Shown piece by piece: positions 37,401 through 49,500 of a stretch of 64,000 nt of DNA. This stretch comes from Bilabrum cf. latius (lineage: Eukaryota; Bigyra: Bicosoecida; Bigyra; Bicosoecida), in NCBI GenBank assembly GCA_965178125.1, contig OZ237745.1, positions 248,001 through 312,000 of the forward strand, read 5' to 3'. The notes beneath the pieces are model-generated. The model had not been told where the DNA came from and ran no database searches. It saw only the letters and a program-made list of their open reading frames with translations. Each line of letters opens with the position of its first letter. Position 1 is the stretch's first letter. Position numbers and translations under genes: made by a program.

Positions 37401-40400
37401 AGCTGCTAGGTACCCCTGCAGCCTGCTTGTCAGCAGCCTCCTTGGCTGACGTCTCGCCCGTGACAAAGGCACCGAAGTATCCGCTCTTCCCATGCTTGTC
37501 ATCGTCCCCGCCAAGGCCTTTACCTGTGTCGATCACCCTGAACACGAGCATTGGAAGCACATAGGACACTTCAACCTTGGTACTGCTTACAGATGCATGT
37601 TTAGCGCCGGCTCGGGCATGCCCCCCTGGTCTTGCGGCCCGATCATCGGAGTCAGGATCGTCCATGGACTCAGATGTGGCAGCGCGAGAGAGCCGCGAAG
37701 TCATCTCTGACTCGAGCTCCAACCCGAGGCCCCTTGCTTGAGTGTCCGCTGGACGCTTGTGGGAGCTTTGCGAGCTGATGGCAGCACTACCGAGGGTCGG
37801 CGGGCCACTCAAAAGGAGCCCAGGTGGTAGTACCCTATCCACCGCGCTAGGCACAGCAGCCATTGCTGCTGCGGATGCACCCCCCCGAGGCGCGATAGAT
37901 GCTTCCTAACAGAACCTACGGGTGTTCCGCAAAACATGGCCACCGAGAGCATTCGGTTTCTTGGCGCGAGCTCGCTCAATGGCTGCCAACAAGCGCTCGC
38001 CTGCATCCCGGGAGCCGTTGCACAGCTCGACGCAGGACTCCAGCTGTTCCTAGCGGTCAGAGCTCCTGGACTGCTGCAGCCGGTACGCACCGCTCTGCTG
38101 GCCTCGCACAGTGCTGGAAGCGCAGCATACTCGAGCTGCTGAAGAGTCCGAATCAGGCGCTCCAGGCTTGCTTATGCCGAGCGCCCACTACGTTTGGTCG
38201 CCATCAACTGCTTGGAACTACTTGCTCTGTTCCGCGTCTCCAGTACCGGACTCGCTGCCTGCAGCGCCTCCGTCTTGGCTCTTCACCCACTGCAGCATCT
38301 TGCTCTCACCGATGGCAGCCAGTGATGGCATCGATGCCATGCCAAGGGATCCTTGCGACTGGTCCTTTCCAACATCATCATAATACATGCGGGCCCACCT
38401 GCTGGACCTGATTTCCTCCTCAACGATCTGCTTGCTGACTGGCCTCAGCCTCACCTGAAGGTCCACCATGATGTACCCCTTCTTGCAGAACTTTGCCGCG
38501 TTTGTCAGGCCGTTGGCGAGAATCTGCGTAATCCTCAGCTCGTCTGCGATCACCACGGGTGGCACAGAGGCAGACACGTGGAACCGAAGAGGCACTTCTG
38601 CGAACGACTGGTGGCTGGAGGCCACTGCCACGATCAACCTCCGGGGGTCCATGGGCGCGGGTGCGATGGGCAGCTTGCCCTGATGCAGCCTGCTGAGGTC
38701 GAGCAGGTCGTTCACCAGCCGATGTAGGGTCTCTGTGCCCTGGTGGATGACGTCCATATCGCCACCACCCGCCTGGATCTGGCCGTGGGCCTGGCCCACC
38801 AGCTGTCTCGCGTGCTGCAGCTGCTGCCCCCCCGCATCCAACTTCCTCTTGGCTGACCCAAGGTCCCGCAGAGCCTTGGCCTGCTGCTCCAGCCGCTTGC
38901 CACCTCGGCTCAACGATCCAGCTGCGGCCGGAGCTTCGCTTGAGTCCAGCTCATCTGACGTGTCGTCCATCTGCGCCGCCGCCAAGAGCCGCTCAGCCGC
39001 CCTCTAACACTGCGCAGCCACCGTCTTATTCTCGACTAGTGCGCTGTCAAGCACGGCCAGAGCCTGTTCGGTGGCCTCCCCCGCGCCTGCCGAGGCCTCT
39101 TTCAGCATGCCCAGGCTGCCGCTGCACAGGTGCAGGGGATTGCGCTGCTCGTGCACCACGAAAGACACGAGGATCTGGTGGGCCTTTTTGGCTGCTTCGA
39201 ATCGAGCCTTCTGCTCCGATCTTTCCCTGTGGTCACGCAGCTGCTGCGCCCTGGACTGAACGAACGCACCTGCCACGAGCATTGTGATGGCGATAGATAC
39301 AAGGATTCCTGCCAGGAGCGGCGCCACGATTGCAGAGTCTCCCTAGTTTGAATAGAACTGATCGGTGATCGCCACGTGGACGGACCACACCCGGTTGCCC
39401 ACCGGGACGAGGTATCCCAGCACCTCTCGCGTGCTCCTCGAGGCGCGGGCCTTAATATAGCTAAGGACCCGCTCCTGAGCCTCGTCGGAGGCCGGGTCAT
39501 CCACCTGATTGACGTCATTGATGGCGTACTGGAACTGACCCAGCCCAGCAGGGACGTCGTGGCGAGGCACCGCATCTGTGCCGACGGAAAACAGGTCAAA
39601 GAGAGGCGAAGTGGCCAGTCGCTAGAATCCAGGAGTTGCTACAGCATAGGCGTACTCATCGTACTCGGTCTCGATTTGTCCGCTGAGCCCGCCGTCCCCG
39701 TCGCTCAGCCTCTCCTCCGCTTCCCGCACCAAGTCGGTCACGTCCTCACTGTAGATGGCCACTGGGGAATCCACGTCGCGCACCAGCTCTGCTTCGTTGG
39801 AGATCGCAGCAAAGAAGAAAACAGCTACTGCGTGCCCCCTCATGATGTGCCCGTTCACGCACCTGCTGCTGCACGGCTCCAGGGGGTGCTCCCTCCTGCC
39901 CTCTTGCACGTCGATGAGGCTCTGGTTGTAGGCAGCCAGCGCGTCTTCTGCAGAAGTGAAGGGCAGGCACACGGCCCTGAAGGCCTCTCCGCAAGCATCG
40001 GTCGAGTTGTGGGTGTACTGCTCCTGCTGCACCACCCTCTAGTCCCCGGTGATGCGGTTGATGCCGGGCGCGATGTCTCCGGCGAGGGCGCCCACGTCGA
40101 TGCCGTCCGCTAGCATCTGCAGCCGGCCTTCGCCCTGCATACCCAAGGAAGAATATACGGGCGCGGCGACAAGGACACCCCTTGCCAGGCCAGTCCTTGA
40201 AACTAGCCGCAGAGGGCCTGTCGTTGCGAACTAATTTAGCCGTGCGGCTGCCTCCATAGCTTGAAGTCTGGGCACGTTTGTGGCCAGGTCCAGGCCAATC
40301 ACGTTTGCCGTTGAACCGTTAAAATCACCGACCATGGTGAGGGGTAAGGCTCGGCGGGCAGCCAGTGCAGTTTGGTTCGCGGCTGCGAGAGGTTCCAGGC

Positions 40401-40881
40401 CGCGACTCCCTATGCCGCGAAGCTCAGTGAAACGGAACCTCGCGCTGTCTGAGTATTCCTCGCTAAGTATTGCTGCTAAAGCATCCATGTGCACTCTGTC
40501 GACCTCTTTGGCAAACCCTACGCCAGAAACAGTTCCAATGTTGCTGCGCGTGACGCGGTCCGCCACGGCTTCGCTGCCCTCTAGGCGCACTCCAAAAGCC
40601 ACGTTCGAGGCAGATGACCCGGACAATGAGACCCGCAGTGCATCTATTTCTGGCAAATGGCTATAAAATGCCTGGACTTGCGCATTCACTCTGAGCTAAG
40701 CCCTCGCTTCAAATGTAGTTAGCACCCGGTCTTGCCTGTTTTCGTACGAAGAAAACGTAATCGCTCCGGTAACCAACAAACAAAGTATAGCAACAACACA
40801 AAGCCACCACACTGGGTGCAACCCGAGCACTGTTGCTACTGGTGGTTCGTCAACGATGCGTTTACCGCTGCCGTCAGTCAT
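34411..40881 (-). CDS. CHASE-domain hybrid histidine kinase 2
   Basis: A 2156-residue paralogue of the kinase at 7542-14102, inverted, in one exon. It has the same plan: TM, CHASE-like domain, TM, H-box with His577 (VVHEQRNPLH), N-box ILANGLTNAAKF, G1 (DTGKGLG), G2 (GSGLGLAMAE), receiver Asp1901 and LPKP, and a basic C-terminus (RRVVKKRGKK). About 19 TAG codons lie in frame and the stop is TGA. The stretch from the second extracellular block to the N-box is nearly identical to kinase 1, even in DNA. The CHASE domain and the low-complexity inserts have diverged, which suggests different ligands with a shared catalytic core. TAG positions mostly differ between the two; one after PGF is shared. 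The start MTDGSGKR was chosen because it aligns with the kinase 1 start. Confidence 0.9.
38385..40050 (-). repeat. Inverted near-identical kinase segment (partner 8345-10065, +)
   Basis: This stretch of kinase 2 is close to identical in DNA to the matching part of kinase 1 on the other strand. For example, the block covering the low-complexity helix and DLLDLSRLHQG differs by only isolated bases. Flanking parts of the same genes are far less alike. Edges are approximate because I aligned by eye. Confidence 0.75.
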
Positions 40882-41144
40882 GTCGACTGAAACTAGCCGG
40901 GTGAGATACTTCTGGCGAAATGAAGCAGGGAATCAAAAGTGGTAAAAGAGGAGACTATTCGTGGTGCAAACGGTGGCTTCGTCCCGCCGATTTGATCACA
41001 GATTGTGTACGAAATTGCTGTTGCTTTGCGGAGGTCGTTTTGCGACCAAAAACACACGGACTGACCGTCGCCAAATTGCGCAATACGCGCCGGGATCGGG
41101 CGGTGGAAGACAATTCAGACAAATGCAAAACAGCGATAATGAGC

Positions 41145-43313
41145 TCAAGTCTCCATCGCAGCTGCACCGCCGCTGCCTGCCGTGGCATCCGCCTTACTGC
41201 CAGCACCACCAGTCGCTGCCGCACCTTCAGCGGGCGGGTCCGTAGAAAACGGCTTGCTAGGGCGAATCGGGTGCATCCTCACGTACTTGTCGACGTCGAA
41301 CTTCCTCCTCGCGCCATCTAAAGTCATGGGCCGGATCTTGCCGGTCACAGCGGTCTCCTTGAATCCCATGTCGTGCACTCCCATGATCGCCCAGCCGACG
41401 CCGACGAACCCGTTCGGGTCCCGGCCGTCGATCGAGTACCTATCGTTGAGCCGTTGCGCGATCCGAAGCGCGTCCGCGGGCGTTTTGGTCCACTCGAGGA
41501 TCTTCTTGGCCCAGTACATGCGGCACCACCCGTGCATCTTCCCGTCGTGCACCATCTCGCTCTGCGCGGCATTCCACAGAGGGTCGTGCGTCCTTGCGCG
41601 CTCCAATTCCTCCTCACTGTACACTCTCCCCCTCGCGTCCCCCGTATGTTCCGCAAGGGTCTGCCTGGCCCATTGCGCGGCGCCCTCAAGGCTATCGTAC
41701 TAGGGATTGTACAAGCAGAAATTGTCGCTGATCTCGCGCCGGACGAGCACTTGCTCGGCGAACGACTGAGCAGACGTGCTCGCCTTCTTCACGAACAGGC
41801 CCTAAATGTCCGTCTCCGTGATGCGCATCAGCTCGAGGAGCACCCGCTGCGCCGAAATCTGCCCGAAGTGGATGTAGGGGCTGAGTCCGGAGAGCGCGTC
41901 GGGCTTGGTTGGATTCCTGCTGCTCTCTGCGTACCTGAGATAGGGTCGAGACAAGTACCGAGCAAGCGTCTCTTCGGCTGCTCGTTCCCCTGGCCTCGCA
42001 AAGGACACCTCCGGCACGCTCCAGTCGATCTGCAGCGAGGCCGCCACCTGCACCCAGTCGATCCAGCGGCCCTCATCGTCGAGCTGCGCCACGCAGGGAA
42101 CAGCGTCCCCGTCAAAGTCGCTCGAGGCCCGCCCGAACACGCCTTCCGCCACGTCTCCACTCCCTCCTTCTGCCGCTGCCGCTCCACCTGTCGCCGCCCC
42201 GCTGTCGGCAGCCCCTGCCCCAGCCCCAGCCCCAGTCCCCGCGGCCTCTCCCCCGGCACCCTCCATATTCTTCTTCCCCACTGGCATGGACCCATCGCGC
42301 TACGCCGCCCACGACTTCCCGAGGATCTCCGAGTCGTCCACCGCACTCGTCATCTTGATGAGCTGCGGGAATGCAGTGAGGTAGCCGTCAAGCCAAGAGT
42401 GCACCCTGGGCCTGAACGTCCTGGCGCCCACCTCCTGGCGGTCGGATGCCACCCAGGCTGGCACCACGTTGTGCGCGTCCACCTCGACTACCGCGGTCTC
42501 CTTGGGCACGCGCTGGCACACCTGCCGCTTCCAGTCCAGCCCCACCCGCAGCGGGCTGAAATCGGCAACGATGGTGCTTGCGCCGACGGCGCGGGCATAC
42601 CTGGGCAGCTGCTCCGTGGGGTTCCCCAGGAGGACTCGGAATGATATTCCCAGTGCGTGCAGGTCCTGCTCCACGTACCTCAGGCCGCGCAGCATGAAAC
42701 CGTACTGCCGCGCGGTGGCCTGCAGAAACTTCGGCACGAGGCAGAACACGACCACTAGCGTGGTCTTCTTCCGCATTGCCTGCGACTACGCGTGAACCAG
42801 CGCCCAGTTGTCCCTCACCCTCTGGTCTCGAGACATCCACAGGATCACAGGCCCTTTCGCATCCTTGGATCCCGGCTTCAGCCGTCGCCTCCGGCCCTTC
42901 TCCATGGATACGCTCTCGTCATAGTCCCATTCAACGCTATCATATATTCCATTGATACTTATTGGAGCGCGAAGACGCCGCAGCAATCGGGTGTACGGGT
43001 GCTCGTTGGGGTCGCCCGCCGACGCTTCAACAACAGCGGCATGGCGCGAGTTTACGGCGGCAATTCGCTTCAGCGACTGGTCGTGCCACAGCCTGAGTAA
43101 ACTAGCGCATGCCGATTTAACATCGCTCTGCTTTGAAGCCCGCATGAGCCGTCCGACCACGACGCCTGCTCGGCTTCGCTTCAGGGCCGAGACCGTGACT
43201 GGAACGTACTGCAAGCTTTCCAATACCTACTGCACCATACCAGCGTCATCACGAGCAAGTGACCGTTTCAAGTGCGCCAAATGAATCTTCAACGATGACA
43301 AGGGCGTTGTCAT
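41145..43313 (-). CDS. Class II CPD photolyase with N-terminal TFIIS-N-like domain
   Basis: The photolyase part repairs cyclobutane pyrimidine dimers using light, with FAD. The gene codes for 722 residues in one exon, with five TAG codons (43227, 42786, 42300, 41802, 41700) and a TGA stop. Class II motifs run in order: [96 protein letters not shown] and [10 protein letters not shown]. The first 80 residues, including [19 protein letters not shown] and LLRLWHDQ, resemble the helical TFIIS N-terminal (LW/TND) domain of transcription elongation factors. I know of no photolyase with this domain. An Ala/Gly-rich insert lies near 42130-42290. The start at 43313 is the first upstream ATG in frame; Met26 (43238) is an alternative that would cut into the domain. 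Confidence 0.92.
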
Positions 43314-43594
43314 GGCAGACAAAATGGGCCCCCGAGCTTCATGCGGATTATACCTTTAACAACTCCTTACAATGTGGCCGAACGAAAAAGTCACCGAATT
43401 CCGCTCACCAATAGGGCTACACGTGTACAAGCTGCTGCCCACTACCTTGCGTTGATCCTAAATACTCCTGGAATCCATACGTTTGTGTTGGGCCACTAGG
43501 TGCGAACCCAAATCTTGGCTAGTGCGACCGCCGCGGATCGGTTTAGGCAGCATCACCATTGGCCGGTCACCAGAACGCCAGCAAGAGCACACTA
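43314..43594. promoter_or_regulatory. Divergent intergenic region between photolyase and PI3-kinase genes
   Basis: 281 bases separate the two start codons, so promoters for both must be here or overlap. The stretch from 43345 to 43480 is AT-richer than the genes. I recognise no named element. Confidence 0.4.
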
Positions 43595-46500
43595 ATGTCA
43601 TCTAGAGCATCTAGCATATCGTCGGGCAGGGATATTGCTGTTCAGGCAGACGACGTCGAAATTCCTGCCATCTGGGTCAAAACAAAACTCCCAGACGATG
43701 AGGGTGGGCATGAGTACTTTTACCACGCACAGACGCGGGAATGCAGCTATAGCCCACCCCCAGAAGGAGAGAAAGTTTGCACGCAGGAAGAGTTCGACGC
43801 CCTCGTTGACGGAGATGCAGAGGGAGACGAGGACGAAGCTGATGAGATTGTCCTTACTCGAGATACCATCGATGACTGGAAGTTCATAACAGATGAAGAC
43901 GGCGATTCGTTTTGGTACAATAGTAAAACCAACAAGTCCATGTGGGACAACCCGCACGAACTATTGGCGAGGTAGCTGGGAGACGCTCCGCCGGCAGACA
44001 CATCCGCAGGTGCCACCCAGACCGTGAAAGCATTGCAAGACGAAGTGCAGTGAGTCTATGTCGCTTGTTCGCTACGATCCGAAGAGATGCGCAGAGTCAT
44101 CAAATGCTTGCGGGCGAATGGTTTGAGCAGTTGATGCAAGGACTGTAGGATGTGTCTTGACGCTGCAAGTCCGCCGCTGCAAGCGTAAACCAGATCAAGT
44201 TTTCCCGTATCGCTTCGTGCAACTCCGGAGTCAATCTCGCAGGCAGCTCAAGAAGCAGCTCGAAGACGCGAAGGCTCAGCTGAAATCGTCAGAGGAACGC
44301 CGCATCGCTGCCGAGGAGCGGGCAGACCGGCTCGAGGCTGAACTGAAGGACGTGCGAACGAAGAGTCCCGTCGGTAAGAGACCACCAAAGTAGAAACCAG
44401 CTACTAGTAGCAGCGGGGACTCGTCGCCGCGGTCGGGTGGATCCCCGACTTCGCAAGGAAGCAAACGAGCCGGAAACGCACTAGGAGGCAGCAGCGGCAG
44501 CGTGATCGCTACAAGCAGCAAGCAGCCGCCGGGGAAGGACGATATGTCGCCTTCCGCGTTTTCCAAGGGAGCTCCATCCTCCGCAAAGGCCGGCAAACCG
44601 TCTGCTGGCCGCGCGCCGCGGGCGCCGAGCGGCCAGCTGTCGACCGGATCCGTGGCTCCAGACCTGCTCCCCCGAGCCCGCAAGACGCAGAGCTTCCGAA
44701 GACGCTCCGACATATTCGACCTCAACGGCGAGGCGGACGGCATCGTCAGGCGCAGAGCCCGGTCGACGGACTCGTCACACGGCGGCAGGTCCGCTTCAGG
44801 AAGCGCCCAGGCATTGGCCCTGGGAGCGGTGGCGGCGGGCTCCTCTTCAGGGGAGGAAGACTCGGATGATGAGGAGCTGGTCGCGGGAAGCGGGGGCGGT
44901 TTCCCCAGCGCAAGTGCCCAGTACGAGGACGAGAAGGAGGACCCCAGGCGGGGAGACGCCGGACCCGTGGGCGACGTCACCGGGGAGCAGCTCTCATTCG
45001 TCAAGAGCGTACCGCTGTTCCACTCCTTGACCGAGGCGCAGATCGGGGTCCTGCTCAGGAGGCTGAGGAGGGCGCGATTCGCGGCAGGTGACGCGATCAT
45101 CAAGCAAGACAGCGTCGGGGCGAGGTTCTTTGTGATTGCCAGCGGGCGCGTGTCGGTGCACAAGAGCAGTGGAGTGCCGCCCGCCGAGCAGGTCAGGCGC
45201 TTCCGCTTGGCGCAAAAGGAGGACGGCGATGGGGAGGGCACCCAAAGCCCGGAGGCAGCCAAAGCCGGTGGAGGTCTCAAGAAGTCCAGCAGCTTCGGTG
45301 CATTGACCGGCGGGGGGGCAGTGGAACGTCTGGCGGCGGACCTTGCAGGGGGGAGGCCTAAGCCAGGGCACGTGCTGCTGGGGTCCTCGGCGCGTCAGCT
45401 GGGCTCTGGCATGGACGGTCAGGGGCGCGGGGGCGCCACGGGTGGCGTGGACATGCTGCGAGAGCTGGCCAAGCAGGTGGAGGGTCCCGAGGCCAGCTCT
45501 GAGGTGCTGTGGGGGCCCCAGGTGGCCGAGCTCTCCAAGGGATTCTTCTTCGGCGAGCAGAGCCTGATGACCAATGAGCCGAGGTCGGCAACCTGCGTCG
45601 CGGCAGTGGACACGGTCTGCTTCACTCTCGACAGGGAGGGCTTTTCGGATGTCCTGTCGGACGTGCAGGACCTGCTGGGCAAGTCGTCCAAGGAACACAA
45701 CACGGCGGAGACGCCAGAGGCGCTCGCTCTGGCCAAGCATGTCAATACGTACGCAGTGCTGCTTGCGGCAGCTCGGAGAGAGATCGTGGCGGGGGGCGCC
45801 TCGAAGGAGGCTGTGGCTCGATCCTCGGCGGAAGGGGGGGGAGACCTGGACGAGCTGGCCGGAGAGCCTGCCTTGGAGTGCAGGGTGGAGAACGACGCCC
45901 TCATGCCGGCGAGTCGCGCCCTCGTGGAGTCTATGACTGTGTTTGCTCCCGAGCACGGGGCGATCGACATGCTGCAGCGGTGCACGAGGGTGCTGTCCGG
46001 TCTGCTGAACGTGGAGCACTGCAGCCTCTTCATCTACGACGAGGACTCGCAGGAGGTTCTGGTGCACGGTGGATTCGAGTCGCAGGTTCGAGACCCGGAG
46101 AGGCGCGGAGCACTGAGCGACGAGGACGAATTCGAGCAGAGGATCAAGGAGCACCACAGCAGCACGGGGAGGAGGACGAGCCTCACAGGCAGGGGAACCG
46201 TGCTGACGCGCGTGCCGGCCCGGCAGGCCGGCCCCGTGGGATACGTTGCCGCTCGTAGGGAGACGGTCGTCGTGCCCGCCACGGAGTTTGACCTGCGGTT
46301 CCAGAGCCCCGGGGCGGGTGCTGCGGCTGGGGACGGGGGGGAGGCCACCGAGGAGGGCGGGCTCGAGGCGGCTGCAGCGGCCAGCAGCACGCCCGGCGTG
46401 GCCTGGCACGAGCTGGCCTCATCCTCCGCCCAGGAGCTGGGTTGGGACATGACGTACCAGAACCTCGCCAGGCGAGCTGTGGCGGGCGGGCTGCGCGCCG

Positions 46501-49500
46501 GTGGTGGCGTTGGCAACTCTGGGGATGGAGGCGACGATGACGACGCTGAGTGGATGGCCGGTCCAGGCGGTAGTGGTGAGGATGGCGACGACGGCGAATT
46601 CGAGCTGGATAGCATCGCTCTATGTCCGCTCATCGATTCATTTGGGAAGGTCATGGGCGTGCTCGCTGCAGCCAATAAAGGGAAGGGCTGCATGGGCGAG
46701 ACGGGCAGCGACCAGCAGCCCATCGCTGCGGCTGCCGCCGCGGCCGCGGCCGCCGCCGCAGCCCATGCAGCCGCGCAAGGCCGTGGCAAGCGGCCCTCCG
46801 CGAAGAAGGGCGCGCGACGGCTCTCGGCCATGCGATCCTACAACATGTTCGGCGGTGATGAGGACTCTACGCTGGAATCGAAGAGTGATGCGGGTGGCGG
46901 CCGCCGCCGGGCGTCCTCGTCTGTGAGCGGTCGCTCCCGCAGCGTGTCGGGCACGGTGCGTGCACTGACCGTGTCCCTGGACCACATCACCGCGCGTGAT
47001 GAGCTGGTGATCGAGGGTGTCGCCGAGGCCCTCGCCCTGGCACTCGAGCAGCGCAGCACGGAGTTCTCCGCCCTCTTGGGCGCCTCGCACACGGTACCTC
47101 TGCACACCCTCAGCAGCCAGTTCAGGGTGCAGCTTATGGGCGCGAGGGGCTTGCCTCCCAGCAAGGGCTGTACCATCTCCAAGTCCACCAAGCGCGCGAA
47201 GCGGGTGCCGTCCGGGTCCAAGGTACACGTCGAGGTTAGCCTGTTTCACGGTGGGAAGAGCCTGTGCCCTGGCAAGTCGGCCGACCCCGCTCCTCTCGTG
47301 CTCACGACTCGCGAGGACAAGATGAACACGCTGTCTTGCTCGTGGGCGTAGCACGTCTCTATGGACATCCGGTACTGCAATCTCCCAGCCGCCACAAGGT
47401 GCGTGTTCAACGTGAAGCACAGCACGGATGAGCCAGCGGGGTGGGCCGGCCTCTCCCTGTTCGACTTTCAGCAGGTCATGCGCTGCGGTGAGATCGAGCT
47501 GAAGCTTTGGCCCGGAGCAGCGGACGCTCACCTGGCGGCCACGACCACGAGCCTCAGCAACGACCTCGACGACAGCGCACCCGTCCTCATCGTCGGGCTG
47601 CATCGGTTCCGCGCACCCGTAGCTCGCGTTGCCGTGCCGCAGGGGTTCCTGCAGGCGGCAACGCGAGCTGCCGCCGCCAAGCAGCCTGGTCTCGCCGCGG
47701 CGCTCAAGGCGCACGCCGGCACGACCGAAGGTGGGATTTCTGCCGTTTCGGGAAGCGGTGGGGCGGGCGCTGCCGGCGGGGCTGGCGATGGAAGCGATGG
47801 CTCGTCGGGCGGTCGCGGCAGCGTGGTCGGTGCTACCGTTAAGGGTCCACGGGTGCGCAAGACAGCAAGCAGGGCAAGCGGGATTGGGTCCGCGGGCAAG
47901 TCTGCTGCGCCCGAGCCTCCGGACGTTGGACGGATCGTCACGTCGCCCGCGTGGTTTGACGATGCCTGGGCAGCACCCCTGCTGCTGTCCCGCGCGACCA
48001 AAGGCGAGTACTCCGAGTTGAGGGACAGGCTGGCCCACGTCGCCAAATCGGACCCTCTGTACGAGCTCAGCCCCGAGGAGGTGGACATCGTGTGGCGCTG
48101 CAGGCAGCACATTACCAGCGAGCCCAAGCTGCTTCCCAAGTTCCTGCTCGCCGTCAACTGGGCCTCCGGAGCCGCGGTGGCGGAGGCATACCACCTCCTC
48201 GATCAGTGGAGCCCGCCCTCACCCCTGCAGGCACTGCAGCTTCTAGACAGCCACTTCCCAGACCCCAGGGTCCGTGCCTACGCCGTGGAGAGGCTGGAGG
48301 AGATGGACGAGTCGGAGCTTGGGCAGTACCTGCTGCAGCTGTCGCAAGTGCTCAAGTATGAGCTCTTCACCGACTCGGCTCTCGCCCGCTTCCTCCTTCG
48401 CCGATCGCTGAGGCACCCTCGCGTGATCGGTCACCAGCTCTTCTGGCTCCTCAAGGGCGAGATGCATATCTCGGAGGTTGCTCCTCGCTATGGCGTCTTC
48501 CTAGAACAGTACCTGCGGAGCTGCGGGTCCCACCGCACGGAGCTGGGCCACCAGATGTTTGTCATGGCCAAACTGGAGCAGACCGCCATGCAGGTCAAGG
48601 CGGTGTCGGGTGGCAAAGAAGCGAGGAAGCGGTGCATCAAGGAGAGCCTTCCCCGCATCGTGTTCCCTGATCGCTTCCAGCTGCCTCTGTCTCCTCACAT
48701 GGTAGCCAAGGGGTTGCTTGTGGACAAGTGCCGCGTGATGAGCAGCAAGAAGCTGCCGCTGTGGCTCACCTTCGTGGCAGCGGATCCGGCCGATTCTTAG
48801 CCCGGAGGATCGGCCGGGGCGTCGGCTCCAGCAGCGAAGGCTTCCTCCGATGGCGGCTCTGCTTCCTCTGGTGCCGGCGCTGGGGGCGATATGGTAGCAG
48901 CGAAGAAGCCACACGAGACGCTCAGCGTTCTGTTCAAAGCAGGCGACGACCTGCGGCAGGACCAGCTTACTCTGCAGGTGCTCAAGGTAATGGACAAGCT
49001 GTGGAAGAAGGAGGGCCTGAATCTGAACATGAATGCCTACGGCTGCGTCAGCACGGGCGACGAGATCGGCATGCTGGAGATCGTGCTGGATTCGGCCACA
49101 CTCGCCGGTATCCTGCAGGAGAGTCTAGGCGAGGGCAGCGGCATTTTCCATAAGCTGTCTGCCGCCATGACTGCGTACCAGGACGACGTGATTCGGACCT
49201 GGCTGGAGGCGCAGCGAGACAACAAGTCTAACTGGGCGCAGGTGCAGGAGACTTTTTTGCTGTCGCTCGCTGGGTACTGCGTAGCAACGTATGTGCTGGG
49301 GATTGGCGACAGGCACAACGACAACATCATGATCCGGAGGGACGGGGCATTTTTCCACATCGACTTTGGCCATTTCCTGGGCAACTTCAAGAAGAAGTTT
49401 GGGTACAACCGGGAGAAGGCTCCCTTCATCTTCACCCCGGCACTCGCGCGCGTGCTGGACGGCACTGATTCCGCTACGTACAGGCGCTTCGAGGCGGTCT

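Noticed and set aside
46638-48194. Antisense open frame of 518 codons within the PI3-kinase
   Set aside because: The opposite strand encodes clear GAF, C2 and helical domains here; the antisense product is Arg/His/Gly-rich with no motif.
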